Part shown: positions 46,989-55,680 of the stretch, piece after piece
Position numbering within the stretch: the stretch's first letter is position 1
Layout of the letters: the number at the start of each line of letters is the position of its first letter
Assembly (NCBI GenBank): GCA_963817785.1
Contig: CAWFPL010000008.1
Span: 496,001 to 560,000, forward strand
DNA length: 64,000 nt
Source: JAKALD01 sp963817785
Lineage (GTDB): Bacteria; Pseudomonadota; Gammaproteobacteria; Burkholderiales; SG8-39
Direction: 5' to 3'
Program-made: the position numbers and the translations under genes
Notes under the pieces: generated by a model
What the model saw: only the letters and a program-made list of their open reading frames with translations
The model's database searches: none
What the model was told of the DNA's origin: nothing

Positions 46989-47027
46989 GGAAAGATGCCG
47001 AATCCAGAGGAGCATGTCAATCTTTCC
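46989..47027 (-). promoter_or_regulatory. SWIB-gene promoter flanked by inverted repeat
   Basis: On the minus strand TTGACA (47020-47015), a 17-bp spacer, then CATCTT (46997-46992). The arms GGAAAGAT (46989-46996) and ATCTTTCC (47020-47027) form a perfect 8-bp inverted repeat that overlaps both promoter hexamers. This is a candidate operator or a looping hairpin. The leader to the ATG at 46914 is about 70 nt. Confidence 0.5.
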
Positions 47028-47389
47028 GAGAGATATTTCCCTCTGTGCGCGCCTGCCGTGGCCGGCGCGCTGCGCGCGTCGAGCAGCCGTTTCAGGTTCG
47101 GTGGCCAGGCGGCTCACGTCGCGCACTCGGCCGAAGTGAGTGACCTACACCGCCCGTGGACCTCGGGCGAGGCTGCGGTCGACCGAACAGTGTCGGGCCC
47201 CGGGGACCGAATTGCGGCGGGCGAGTGCGGGAAACAGGAACCGGAAGCCATCGAGCTCGCGGCAGCAAAGGCCGAAGGCACGCCGGCTCGACCACATGGC
47301 GCGCACCGCGCGGGGGCACGGCAAGCCGGCCGATCGGGCGGCGCGCCGCCTGCGTGCCCGGTCACGGCCCCGACCATCGCCGCCCGCTA
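47028..47389. other. Intergenic stretch without a supportable gene
   Basis: With the promoter region before it, this leaves about 475 bases between the SWIB gene and the pfk stop. Open frames exist on both strands, but they lack good starts, overlap pfk or look like GC-bias frames. No tRNA, clear terminator or repeat was seen. Confidence 0.5.
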
Positions 47390-48649
47390 TCAGATTTCGA
47401 AAGCGCCGAGCATCTTCGGCGCCGCCACGTTCTTCAGCCGCACGTATTGCGGCAGACCGTCCTTGTAAGGCGGGTAGTCCTCGCCTTTCATGAGCGGCGC
47501 CAGATAGGTGCGGCACTTCTCGGTGATGCCAAAACCGTCCGCGGTGATGAAATTCCTCGGCATCATCTTCTCCACGTTGGCCACCTTGGAGAGCGGCGCC
47601 ATGCCCACTTTCCACCGATACGGCGCGTCGCTCACCCGCTCGATCGTGGGCATCACCGAGTTGTGGCCCTTGAGGGCCAGCTCCACCGCCGCCTTGCCCG
47701 TGGCGTAGGCCTGCTCGACGTCGGTCTTGGAGGCGATGTGGCGGGCGGCGCGCTGCAGATAATCCGCCACCGCCCAGTGGTACTTGAGCTCGAGGCCGCG
47801 TTTGACAATGCCCGCCACCACCGGCGCCACGCCGCCCAGCTGGGCATGGCCGAACGCATCCTTGAGCCCCTGATCGGCGAGGAATTTGCCGTCCGGGCCC
47901 TTCGTGCCCTCGGACACGACGACCGTGCAATAGCCGAATCTCTTCACTTTCCCCTCTACGTTGGCGAGAAATTTCTTCTCGTCGAACACCACCTCGGGAA
48001 AGAGGATGACGATCGGGATCTCGGTGTCTTTGCTGGATGCCATGCCGCCCGCGGCGGCGATCCAGCCGGCGTGGCGGCCCATGACTTCGACGATGAATAC
48101 CCTGGTCGAAGTCTTGGCCATCGAAGCCACGTCGAACGAGGCCTCGCGCGTGGACACGGCGACATATTTCGCCACCGAGCCGAAGCCGGGGCAGCAATCG
48201 GTGATGGGTAAGTCGTTGTCCACGGTCTTGGGCACGTGGATGGCCCGCACCGGGTAGCCCAGGGTTTCCGAAAGCCGGCTCACCTTGTAGCAGGTATCGG
48301 CGGAGTCGCCGCCGCCGTTGTAGAAAAAGTAACCGATGTCGTGGGCCCGGAACACCTCGATGAGACGCTCGTATTCGCGTTTGCTCTGTTCCAGGGATTT
48401 GAGCTTGTAGCGGCACGAGCCGAACGCTCCGCCCGGCGTGAAGCGCAAAGCGGCAATGGCCTTGTCCGATTCCTTGCTGGTGTCGATCAGATCCTCGGCG
48501 AGCGCACCGAGGATGCCGTTGCGCCCTGCGTAGACCTTGCCGATCTTGTCCTTGTGCTTGCGTGCGGTTTCGATGACCCCGCAGGCAGAAGCGTTGATGA
48601 CGGCGGTGACCCCGCCGGACTGGGCGTAAAAGGCGTTTTTCGCTGGCAT
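47390..48649 (-). CDS. pfp: Pyrophosphate-dependent 6-phosphofructokinase
   Basis: 419 residues. It phosphorylates fructose 6-phosphate reversibly with PPi. The phosphofructokinase fold shows SGGVTAVINASACG, NGGGDSADT (residues 111-119) and the fructose-6-phosphate site PKTVDNDLP. Lys141 in PKTVDND, instead of the Gly of ATP enzymes (PGTIDND), is the marker of PPi use. FIVEVMGRHAGWIAAAGGMA is also present. It starts at the ATG at 48649 with AGGAG 13 bases upstream. It diverges from pdxH across 90 bp. Confidence 0.92.
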   Translation of the reverse strand: MPAKNAFYAQSGGVTAVINASACGVIETARKHKDKIGKVYAGRNGILGALAEDLIDTSKESDKAIAALRFTPGGAFGSCRYKLKSLEQSKREYERLIEVFRAHDIGYFFYNGGGDSADTCYKVSRLSETLGYPVRAIHVPKTVDNDLPITDCCPGFGSVAKYVAVSTREASFDVASMAKTSTRVFIVEVMGRHAGWIAAAGGMASSKDTEIPIVILFPEVVFDEKKFLANVEGKVKRFGYCTVVVSEGTKGPDGKFLADQGLKDAFGHAQLGGVAPVVAGIVKRGLELKYHWAVADYLQRAARHIASKTDVEQAYATGKAAVELALKGHNSVMPTIERVSDAPYRWKVGMAPLSKVANVEKMMPRNFITADGFGITEKCRTYLAPLMKGEDYPPYKDGLPQYVRLKNVAAPKMLGAFEI

Positions 48650-48702
48650 GGCTTGACCAATCTCCTCACTCTTGTCCAAAACAGGCAACGCCGTCGGCGA
48701 TC

Positions 48703-48731
48703 TTGGGCGGCAGTGATCCGCACTATACAAT
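48703..48731 (+). promoter_or_regulatory. pdxH promoter, leaderless geometry
   Basis: TTGGGC (48703-48708), a 17-bp spacer, then TACAAT (48726-48731). Transcription would begin at about 48738, two bases before the pdxH ATG at 48740. No ribosome binding site precedes that ATG. Confidence 0.6.
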
Positions 48732-48739
48732 TGCCCGCC

Positions 48740-49372
48740 ATGGATATCATCGATCTGCGCCAGGAATACATGCGCGCCGGGCTCGCGGAGGCCGACGCCG
48801 ATCCGGATCCCCTGCTGCAGTTTCGCCGCTGGATGCAGGACGCGCTCTCGGCCGGCGTGCCGCTGCCGAACGCGATGACGCTCGCCACGGTGTCGCCCTC
48901 GGGCGCGCCGGATGCGCGCGTGGTGCTGCTCAAGGGCCTGGAGCGCGGCGGGTTCGTGTTCTTCACCAACTACGGCAGCCGCAAGGGCCGCGAGCTCGCC
49001 GCGCGCCCGGAGGCCTGCCTGGTGTTCCTGTGGCCCGAGCTCGAGCGCCAGGTGCGCATCGAAGGGCGCGTCGAGAAGGTCGCGGCGAGCGATTCGGACG
49101 AGTACTACGCCACCCGCCCGCTCGGCGCGCGCCATTCCGCATGGGCCTCGCGCCAGAGCGAGACGGTTGCCGGCCGCACGGCGCTCGAAGAGGCTTTGCG
49201 CGACGTCGCGCGCCGCTACGGCGACCATCCGCCGCGCCCGCCGCACTGGGGCGGCTATCGCGTCGTGCCGCAGGCGATCGAGTTCTGGCAGGGGCGCGCC
49301 AACCGCCTGCATGACCGGCTGCTGTATCGGCCGCAGGGCGGCGGCTGGAAGATCGAGCGGCTCGCGCCGTGA
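48740..49372 (+). CDS. pdxH: Pyridoxamine 5'-phosphate oxidase
   Basis: 210 residues. The FMN enzyme oxidises pyridoxine or pyridoxamine 5'-phosphate to pyridoxal 5'-phosphate. It has the expected MTLATVSPSGAPDARVVLLK, FTNYGSRKGRELAA, ARHSAWASRQSE and the C-terminal signature PHWGGYRVVPQAIEFWQG, ending RLHDRLLYR. Length is normal. The ATG has no ribosome binding site and lies about two bases from the predicted transcription start. Confidence 0.96.
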   Translation: MDIIDLRQEYMRAGLAEADADPDPLLQFRRWMQDALSAGVPLPNAMTLATVSPSGAPDARVVLLKGLERGGFVFFTNYGSRKGRELAARPEACLVFLWPELERQVRIEGRVEKVAASDSDEYYATRPLGARHSAWASRQSETVAGRTALEEALRDVARRYGDHPPRPPHWGGYRVVPQAIEFWQGRANRLHDRLLYRPQGGGWKIERLAP

Positions 49373-49411
49373 AGCTCCCGCCGGACGGCCGCGCGCCGGC
49401 AGTCGGGGCGA

Positions 49412-50422
49412 ATGCCTGAAACCGCGACCGACTTTGCGCCCGTGCTCGCGTTCCTGAGACGCAGCGGCCTGGCGGCGCCCGGGGAGCAGCCGTCCGCCAT
49501 CGCGCTCGCCGGGGGCGTGTCCTCGGATATCTGGCGCGTCGAGCTGCGCGCAGGACCGGTGTGCGTCAAGCGCGCGTTGCCGCGGCTGCGCGTAGCGCAA
49601 CTCTGGGAGGCGCCGGTGGAGCGCAACCTGTACGAGCGCCGCTGGATCGAGACTGCGGCGGCGATCGTCCCGGGAATCGCGCCGCAGGTGCTGGCGCACG
49701 ACGATGCGGGGTTTTTCGCCATGGCATTCCTGGACCCCGCGCGCTTTCCGCTGTGGAAGACCGAGCTGCGCGCGGGACGCGCCGACCCGGCGTTCGCGGC
49801 GGCGGTCGGCGAGCGCATCGCGCGCGTGCACGCGGCCACCGCGCGGCGCGCGGACCTGGCGCGGGCTTTCGACACCGACGCCAGCTTTCAGGCGCTGCGG
49901 CTCGAGCCTTATCTGCTCGCGACGGCCAGAGCCCATCCGGACCTCGCGCCGGCGCTGAATGCGCTCGCCGCGCGCACCGCCGGCACGAAGCTTGCCCTGG
50001 TGCACGGCGACGTCAGCCCGAAGAACATCCTGGTCGGGCCCGACGGGCCGGTGCTACTCGACGCCGAGTGCGCCTGGTACGGCGACCCGGCTTTCGACCT
50101 CGCCTTCTGCCTCAACCACCTGCTGCTCAAATGCCTGTGGGTGCCGGCCGCGGCCTCGGGTTTCGTCGCCTGCTTCGAAGCGCTCGCCCGGGCGTACCTG
50201 GAGCGTGTCGACTGGGAGCCGGCCGCCGCGCTCGAAGCGCGCGCGGCGTCGCTCCTGCCCGGGCTGCTGCTCGCGCGCGTGGACGGCAAGTCGCCAGTGG
50301 AGTACCTCACCGAGGCGGCCGACAAGGAGCGCGTGCGCCGTTCCGCGCGTGCGCTGCTGCTCGACCCGCCCGCGCGGCTCGCCCAGGTGCTCGAAGGCTG
50401 GCGGCGGGAGCTCGCGGCGTGA
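49412..50422 (+). CDS. Aminoglycoside phosphotransferase-fold small-molecule kinase
   Basis: 336 residues of the APH/choline kinase-like fold. The catalytic loop is LALVHGDVSPKNILV and the metal site LLDAECAWYGDPAFDLAFCL. The N-lobe has VCVKRALPRL with its Lys. APH-fold enzymes phosphorylate hydroxyl groups of antibiotics, choline, methylthioribose, homoserine and others, so the substrate cannot be read from sequence. It overlaps the divergent enolase gene by GTGA, so the two probably act in one pathway: phosphorylate, then dehydrate. Confidence 0.82.
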   Translation: MPETATDFAPVLAFLRRSGLAAPGEQPSAIALAGGVSSDIWRVELRAGPVCVKRALPRLRVAQLWEAPVERNLYERRWIETAAAIVPGIAPQVLAHDDAGFFAMAFLDPARFPLWKTELRAGRADPAFAAAVGERIARVHAATARRADLARAFDTDASFQALRLEPYLLATARAHPDLAPALNALAARTAGTKLALVHGDVSPKNILVGPDGPVLLDAECAWYGDPAFDLAFCLNHLLLKCLWVPAAASGFVACFEALARAYLERVDWEPAAALEARAASLLPGLLLARVDGKSPVEYLTEAADKERVRRSARALLLDPPARLAQVLEGWRRELAA

Positions 50423-51705
50423 GCGCGATCGCCGACCTGCGCGCCCGGCGCGTGTGGGATTCGCGCGGCCGCCCAACCGTGGAGGCGGAGGTCGTCACCG
50501 CCTCCGGCTCGCTGGGGCGCGGCATCGCGCCCGCGGGGGCCTCGACCGGATCGGGCGAAGCGCGCGAGCTGCGCGACGGCGGCAAGGCTCTTGGCGGCCT
50601 CGACGTGCTGCGGGCGGTGGGCGGCGTCAACGGCGAGATCCGGCCGGCGCTGCTCGGCATGGAAGTTGGGGATCAGGCCGCGGTGGACCGCCGCCTGATC
50701 GAGCTGGACGGCACGCCGGACAAGTCGCGCCTGGGGGGCAACGCGCTGGTGGCGGTCTCGCTCGCCTGCGCGCATGCGGCCGCCGCCGAGGCCGGCCAGC
50801 CGCTGTGGCGCCATCTCGCCGGCGAGCAGCCGGTGGCGCTTCCGGTGCCGCAGATCCAGATCTTCGGCGGCGGGGCGCACGCGCGGGGCCGCGTGGACCT
50901 GCAGGATTTCATGGTCATCTGCCCGGGCGCGGGCAGCTTCACCGAGGCGCTCGAGTGGACCGCCGAGGTGTATTACGCGGCCGGGGCGCGGCTCGCCAAG
51001 CGCGGTGCCCTGCAGGGCGTCGCGGACGAGGGCGGCTACTGGCCGGCGTTCAAGTCGAACGAGGAAGGCCTGGTCGAGCTGGTGGGCGCGATCGAGGACG
51101 CGGGCCTGCACCCCGGCGCGGACGTCGCGCTCGCCCTCGACGTCGCCGCCGCCCAGCTGTACCGCGGCGGGGCCTACCAGCTCGCGCTCGAGAACCGCTC
51201 GCTCTCTGCCGAGCAGCTGCTCGCGATGCTGCTGCGCTGGATCGAGCGCTACCCCATCGTGTCGATCGAGGATCCGTTCGCCGAGAGCGACGCGGCGGCC
51301 ATGCAGGCGTTCACGCGCGCCGCCGGCGCGCGCGTCCAGGTGGTGGGCGACGACTACTTCGTCACCGACGCCGCGCGCCTGCGCACCGGCATCGCCCAGG
51401 GCGCGTGCAACGCGGTGCTGCTCAAGCCGAACCAGGTAGGCACGCTCACCGAGACGCTGGCCGCGTGGCGCGCCGCGCGCGAGGCCGGCTACCGTGCGAT
51501 CGTCTCGGCGCGCTCGGGCGAGACCGAGGACGTCTCGATCGTGCATCTCGCGGTCGGCTGGGGCGTGCCGCAGCTCAAGGTCGGCAGCTTCTCGCGCTCC
51601 GAGCGCATGGCGAAGTGGAACGAGGGCATCCGCATCGAGGAGGCGCTCGGCGCGCGCGCCCTGCCCTACCCGGCGCGCAGGCTGTTCGCGCGCCCGCCGG
51701 GCTGA
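50419..51705 (+). CDS. Divergent enolase paralogue
   Basis: 428 residues with the whole enolase fold and most catalytic residues: His154, Glu204 (VADEGG), the three Mg ligands Asp241, Glu284 and Asp311, Lys336 (LLKPNQVGT) and Lys387. Two changes stand out. The usual QEF reads LQDF (Glu to Asp at 163), and the conserved SHRSGETED reads SARSGETED, so the His that contacts the phosphate end is Ala364. Coupling to an APH-type kinase and these changes suggest a phosphorylated substrate other than 2-phosphoglycerate. It starts at GTG overlapping the kinase stop. Confidence 0.88.
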   Translation: MSAIADLRARRVWDSRGRPTVEAEVVTASGSLGRGIAPAGASTGSGEARELRDGGKALGGLDVLRAVGGVNGEIRPALLGMEVGDQAAVDRRLIELDGTPDKSRLGGNALVAVSLACAHAAAAEAGQPLWRHLAGEQPVALPVPQIQIFGGGAHARGRVDLQDFMVICPGAGSFTEALEWTAEVYYAAGARLAKRGALQGVADEGGYWPAFKSNEEGLVELVGAIEDAGLHPGADVALALDVAAAQLYRGGAYQLALENRSLSAEQLLAMLLRWIERYPIVSIEDPFAESDAAAMQAFTRAAGARVQVVGDDYFVTDAARLRTGIAQGACNAVLLKPNQVGTLTETLAAWRAAREAGYRAIVSARSGETEDVSIVHLAVGWGVPQLKVGSFSRSERMAKWNEGIRIEEALGARALPYPARRLFARPPG

Positions 51706-51721
51706 GGAGGGGAATCCGGCT

Positions 51722-52381
51722 TCAGGTCAGAGGCACCAGGCCCTCGGGCGCGAGGCGGTAGCGCCGGTCGCAGGTCGCGGCCGCGGCCTCGGAGTGGGTC
51801 ACCAGCAGCCCAGCGGCGCCGTGCTGCTTCACCTGCGCACGCAGGAGCGCAAGGACCTGGCGCGCGTTTTCCGGATCGAGGTTGCCGGTGGGCTCGTCGG
51901 CGAGCACCAGGCGCGGCTCGCCCACCAGCGCGCGCGCGATCGCCACGCGCTGCAGCTCGCCGCCGGAGAGCTCGCGCGGGCGGGCGTGCTCGCGCCCGGC
52001 AAGACCGACCGCGGCGAGCGCGGCGGCCGAGCGCGCCTCGATCGCCTCTCGCGGCACGCTGCGCAGCACCAGCGGCAGGCCGACGTTCTGCGCCAGCGTG
52101 AGGTGCGGCAGAACGTGGAAAGCCTGGAACACGAAACCGAGCTTCTCGCGCCGCAGGCGCGCCGCCGCGTCGTCGTCCAGGCGCGTGATCTCGATGCCGT
52201 CGAACTCGATGCGCCCCGCATCCACCGGCTCGAGCCCCGCGACGGCGTTGAGCAGCGTCGACTTGCCGATGCCCGACTCGCCGACGATCGCCACGTATTC
52301 GCCGGCGGCCACCTCGAGCGACACGCCGTTCAGCACCCGGCGCGCGCCGAAGCCCTTGGTTACCTGCGTGAGCGCGAGCAT
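51722..52381 (-). CDS. LolD/MacB-type ABC transporter ATPase
   Basis: 219 residues: Walker A GESGIGKSTLL, signature LSGGELQRVAIARAL, Walker B LVLADEPTGNLD and switch His in LLVTHSE. The sequence places it with LolD/MacB/FtsE-type ATPases that power extraction or extrusion across the envelope. No permease lies beside it in the window, so it is an orphan. It is convergent with the enolase gene (16 bp apart) and divergent from the Liv operon. A TATAGT -10-like hexamer lies upstream near 52423 on its strand. Confidence 0.88.
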   Translation of the reverse strand: MLALTQVTKGFGARRVLNGVSLEVAAGEYVAIVGESGIGKSTLLNAVAGLEPVDAGRIEFDGIEITRLDDDAAARLRREKLGFVFQAFHVLPHLTLAQNVGLPLVLRSVPREAIEARSAAALAAVGLAGREHARPRELSGGELQRVAIARALVGEPRLVLADEPTGNLDPENARQVLALLRAQVKQHGAAGLLVTHSEAAAATCDRRYRLAPEGLVPLT

Positions 52382-52466
52382 GCGAAGCCGATCAGCCGGT
52401 ATGAATCAGACGGCACTATATTGCATTGCGCTTGCGGCGCCGCCATGTGGACACCCCCGGGGCCTG

Positions 52467-52495
52467 TTGCTAGACTGGCCTTGCTCCATTATTTA
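52467..52495 (+). promoter_or_regulatory. Possible promoter of the Liv-type operon
   Basis: TTGCTA (52467-52472), a 17-bp spacer, then TATTTA (52490-52495). The -10 is poor, so confidence is low. Confidence 0.3.
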
Positions 52496-52568
52496 CACCA
52501 CCAACCGGAGCGGGGCCCGACCGCACCTCGTGCGCTGCGGTGCCCAGAGCCCAAAGGAGGGACTCCCC

Positions 52569-53741
52569 GTGCGCAAGATCATTCTGGCCATCGTTGCCGG
52601 CGCGCTCGCCGGCGCGCTGGCGGCGGCCCCTGCGGTCGCCGCCGAAAAGCTCAAGATCGGCTTCATCACCACGCTGTCGGGCCCGGCCGGCATCATCGGC
52701 AAGCACATGAAGGATTCGGTCGAGCTCGCGCTCGAGCACCTGCACGGCAAGGTCGGCGGCCTCGAGACCGAGGTCATCTTCGGCGACGACCAGTTCAAGC
52801 CGGACGTCGGGCTGCAGGTCGCCGACAAGATGGTGAAGGACGACAAGGTGCAGTTCGTCTCCGGCATCATCTGGTCGAACATCATGCTGGCGGTCGCGCC
52901 GAGCGTCACCGGGCAGGGCGTGTTCATGATCGGCACCAACGCCGGGCCGCACGAGCTCGCGGGCAGCCAGTGCAACCGGCTCTTCTTCACCACGTCCTGG
53001 CAGAACGACGAAACCCCCGAGGCGATGGGCGAGTACCTGCAGAAGAAGGGCGTGAACGACGTCTACCTGATGGCGCCCAACTACGCCGCCGGCAAGGACA
53101 TGCTGGCGGGGTTCAAGCGCACCTTCAAGGGGCGCATCGTCGACGAGGTCTACACCAAGCTCGGGCAGCAGGACTACCAGGCCGAAATCAGCCAGCTGCG
53201 CGCCAAGAAGCCCAAGGCGGTGTTCGTCTTCTACCCGGGCGCGATGGGCATCAACTTCATCCGGCAATACGACCAGGCCGGCCTGCACGGAAAGATCCCG
53301 CTGTACTCGGTATTCACCGTGGACCAGACGACGCTCCCCGCGCTCGGCGACAACGCCGTCGGACTGTGGTCGGCGGGCTACTGGAGCTCCGAGCTCGACA
53401 ACGCGGCGAACCGCCAATACGTGTCCGACTTCCGCAAGAAGTACGGCTACACGCCGTCGTTCTACGGCGCCGAGGCCTACGACGGCATAATGCTGATCGA
53501 CTCCGCGGTGCGCGCGGTCAAGGGCAACCTCGCCGACAAGGAAGGCATGATCAAGGCGATGGAGAAAGCGAACTACGCCTCGACGCGCGGCCATTACAGC
53601 TACAACGTCAATCACTTCCCGATCGAGAACTTCTACCTGCTGCGCGCCGAGAAGGGTCCGCACGGCCTCGTGATGCGCGTCGAGCGCACGATCTTCAAGA
53701 ACCACAAGGACGCGTACTACCACGAGTGCAGAATGAAGTAG
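52569..53741 (+). CDS. livK: Liv-type (HAAT) ABC transporter substrate-binding protein
   Basis: 390 residues. A signal peptide (ending APAVAAEKLKIGF) precedes a two-lobe type I periplasmic binding fold (LKIGFITTLSGPAGIIG, IIWSNIMLAVAPSVTGQ, DVYLMAPNYAAGKDMLAGF). The set resembles binding proteins for aromatic and other carboxylic acids rather than leucine. That is supported by the downstream aryl-acid ligase, but it is inferred. It starts at a GTG behind AAAGGAGG. A strong terminator 24 bases after its stop would let it be made in excess over the membrane parts. Confidence 0.9.
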   Translation: MRKIILAIVAGALAGALAAAPAVAAEKLKIGFITTLSGPAGIIGKHMKDSVELALEHLHGKVGGLETEVIFGDDQFKPDVGLQVADKMVKDDKVQFVSGIIWSNIMLAVAPSVTGQGVFMIGTNAGPHELAGSQCNRLFFTTSWQNDETPEAMGEYLQKKGVNDVYLMAPNYAAGKDMLAGFKRTFKGRIVDEVYTKLGQQDYQAEISQLRAKKPKAVFVFYPGAMGINFIRQYDQAGLHGKIPLYSVFTVDQTTLPALGDNAVGLWSAGYWSSELDNAANRQYVSDFRKKYGYTPSFYGAEAYDGIMLIDSAVRAVKGNLADKEGMIKAMEKANYASTRGHYSYNVNHFPIENFYLLRAEKGPHGLVMRVERTIFKNHKDAYYHECRMK

Positions 53742-53765
53742 CGATGATGGAGTTTCACTCGAAGG

Positions 53766-53796
53766 GAGGGCGCGGCGTGACCGCGCCCTCTTTTTT
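53766..53796 (+). terminator. Strong intrinsic terminator between livK and livH
   Basis: GAGGGCGCGG (53766-53775), loop CGTGA, CCGCGCCCTC (53781-53790), then six T (53791-53796). It has a perfect 10-bp stem and lies inside the operon, 14 bases before livH. Read-through would set the ratio of binding protein to permease. Confidence 0.92.
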
Positions 53797-53810
53797 GCCA
53801 GCGCCGCACG

Positions 53811-54734
53811 ATGAATCTGCAGCTCGTTCTCGAGCAACTCCTGAACGGCGCTCAGCTCGGGGTGACCCTGTTCCTGATGGCCGCCGGGCTGACGCTCATC
53901 TTCGGCATCATGAACCTGGTGAACCTCGCCCACGGCTCGTTCTACATGGTGGGGGCGTACCTCGCGGTCACCTTCTACCGCTGGACCGGCTCGCTCGTGC
54001 TCGGCGTTCTGCTCGCGTTTCCGGCGACCCTCCTCGTGGGGATCGTCATCGAGGTCGTCGCGTTGCGCATGCTCTACGAGCGCGACCATCTCGACCAGGT
54101 GCTCGCCACCTTCGGCCTGATCCTGTTCTTCAACGAGCTGATCGCCATCATCTGGGGCCGCGTCGGACTGTTCACCAATCTGCCCGGTTGGCTCTCGGGC
54201 TCGGTCGACCTCGGCGCGACCTTCAGCTATCCGCTGTATCGCCTGGTCATCATCGTGGTCGGAATCGTGGTGGCCGGCGCGCTGTGGTACATGGTGACGC
54301 GCACCCGCCTCGGGATGCTGGTGCGCGCCGGCGCTTCCAACCGCACCATGGTAGCGGCGCTCGGGGTCAACATCCGGCAGCTCTACACGCTCGTCTTCGG
54401 CCTCGGTGCGGGGCTCGCCGGGCTGGCGGGCGCGATGGCGGCGCCCATCTACGCGGTGCAGCCCGGCATGGGCGATGCGGTCCTGATCCAGGCCTTCGTG
54501 GTCGTCGCGATCGGCGGCATCGGCTCGATCCGCGGCGCGCTCGCCGGCGCGCTCATCGTCGGCATGGTCGACACGCTCGGGCGCGCGTTCCTCAAGCCGG
54601 CGCTCGCCACCCTGATCTCGGCCCCCGCCGCACAAAGTGCGGGGCCGGCGCTCGCCTCGATGCTCATTTATCTGCTGATGGCGGTAGTGCTGGCGTTGCG
54701 CCCCGAGGGTCTGTTCCCGGCGCGCGGGCACTGA
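53811..54734 (+). CDS. livH: Liv-type ABC permease LivH
   Basis: 307 residues with eight or so helices. It begins MNLQLVLEQLLNGAQLGVTL; LTLIFGIMNLVNLAHGSFYMVG is the LivH hallmark, and the cytoplasmic loop reads RAGASNRTMVAALGVNIRQLYTLVFGLGAGLAG. The C-terminal third has VAIGGIGSIRGALAGALIVG. One of two membrane subunits; livM follows after one base. Confidence 0.94.
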   Translation: MNLQLVLEQLLNGAQLGVTLFLMAAGLTLIFGIMNLVNLAHGSFYMVGAYLAVTFYRWTGSLVLGVLLAFPATLLVGIVIEVVALRMLYERDHLDQVLATFGLILFFNELIAIIWGRVGLFTNLPGWLSGSVDLGATFSYPLYRLVIIVVGIVVAGALWYMVTRTRLGMLVRAGASNRTMVAALGVNIRQLYTLVFGLGAGLAGLAGAMAAPIYAVQPGMGDAVLIQAFVVVAIGGIGSIRGALAGALIVGMVDTLGRAFLKPALATLISAPAAQSAGPALASMLIYLLMAVVLALRPEGLFPARGH

Positions 54735-54735
54735 G

Positions 54736-55680
54736 ATGCGGCTCGGCCGGCGCCGGATCGTGCTGCTCGGGCTGGTGCTGCTGCTCGCGGCCGTGCCCCC
54801 GGCCGCGATCCTGCTCGGCCAGCCCTTCTACGTCGATCTCGTGCGGCGCGTGATGATTTTCGCGATCGCCGCGGTGAGTCTGGACCTGATCCTCGGCTAC
54901 GGCGGGATGGTGTCGTTCGGGCACGCGGCGTACCTCGGGGTCGGCGCGTACGCGGTGACCATCCTGGCGGTGTACGGCGTGCACAACGGGCTGCTCCAGT
55001 GGGCGGTGGCGATCGGCGCCTCGATGCTGCTTGCGCTCGCGATCGGCGCGATCTCGGTGCGCACCAGCGGCATCTACTTCATCATGATCACGCTCGCGTT
55101 CACGCAGATGCTGTACTACCTCGGCATCTCCCTGGACGTGTACGGCGGCGACAACGGCATGCGCCTGCCGATGCGCAGCCAGTTCGGCGGCCTCATCGAC
55201 CTCGGCAACGGCACGCAGTTCTACTATCTGGTGCTCGGGCTGCTGCTGCTCGTCGTGCTGCTCGTGCGCCGCCTGGTCGATTCGCGCTTCGGCATGGTCA
55301 TCCGCGCGGCGAAGTCGAACGAAGCGCGCACCCGCGCGATCGGCCTCTCGCCCTATCGCTACCGGTTGGCCGCCTTCGTGATCTCGGGCGGGATCTGCGG
55401 GCTCGCCGGCGCGCTCCTGATCAACCACACGGCGTACCTGACGCCCGACTTCATGCACTGGACGCGCTCCGGCGACATCCTGTTCATGGTGATCCTGGGC
55501 GGCATCGGCAGCACGGTCGGGCCGGTGCTCGGGGCGCTCGTCCTGCTGGTGCTGGAGAACGCGCTCTCGAACTGGACCGAGCACTGGCAGATCATTCTCG
55601 GGCCGATCCTGGTGCTGGTGGTGCTGTTCGCGCGCCGCGGCCTGGCCGGCCTGCTGTGGCCGGGGGAGCACGATGCCTGA
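54736..55680 (+). CDS. livM: Liv-type ABC permease LivM
   Basis: 314 residues. The LivM pattern is LILGYGGMVSFGHAAYLGVGAYA, ISVRTSGIYFIMITLAFTQM and RAAKSNEARTRAIGLSPYRYRLAAFVISG. It has about eight helices. Its stop lies inside the start region of livG, an 8-base overlap, so the genes are coupled. Confidence 0.94.
   Translation: MRLGRRRIVLLGLVLLLAAVPPAAILLGQPFYVDLVRRVMIFAIAAVSLDLILGYGGMVSFGHAAYLGVGAYAVTILAVYGVHNGLLQWAVAIGASMLLALAIGAISVRTSGIYFIMITLAFTQMLYYLGISLDVYGGDNGMRLPMRSQFGGLIDLGNGTQFYYLVLGLLLLVVLLVRRLVDSRFGMVIRAAKSNEARTRAIGLSPYRYRLAAFVISGGICGLAGALLINHTAYLTPDFMHWTRSGDILFMVILGGIGSTVGPVLGALVLLVLENALSNWTEHWQIILGPILVLVVLFARRGLAGLLWPGEHDA

Noticed and set aside
46995..47468. Plus-strand open frame of 157 codons between the SWIB and pfk genes
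   Set aside because: It overlaps the 3' end of pfk antisense, has no ribosome binding site and matches no family.
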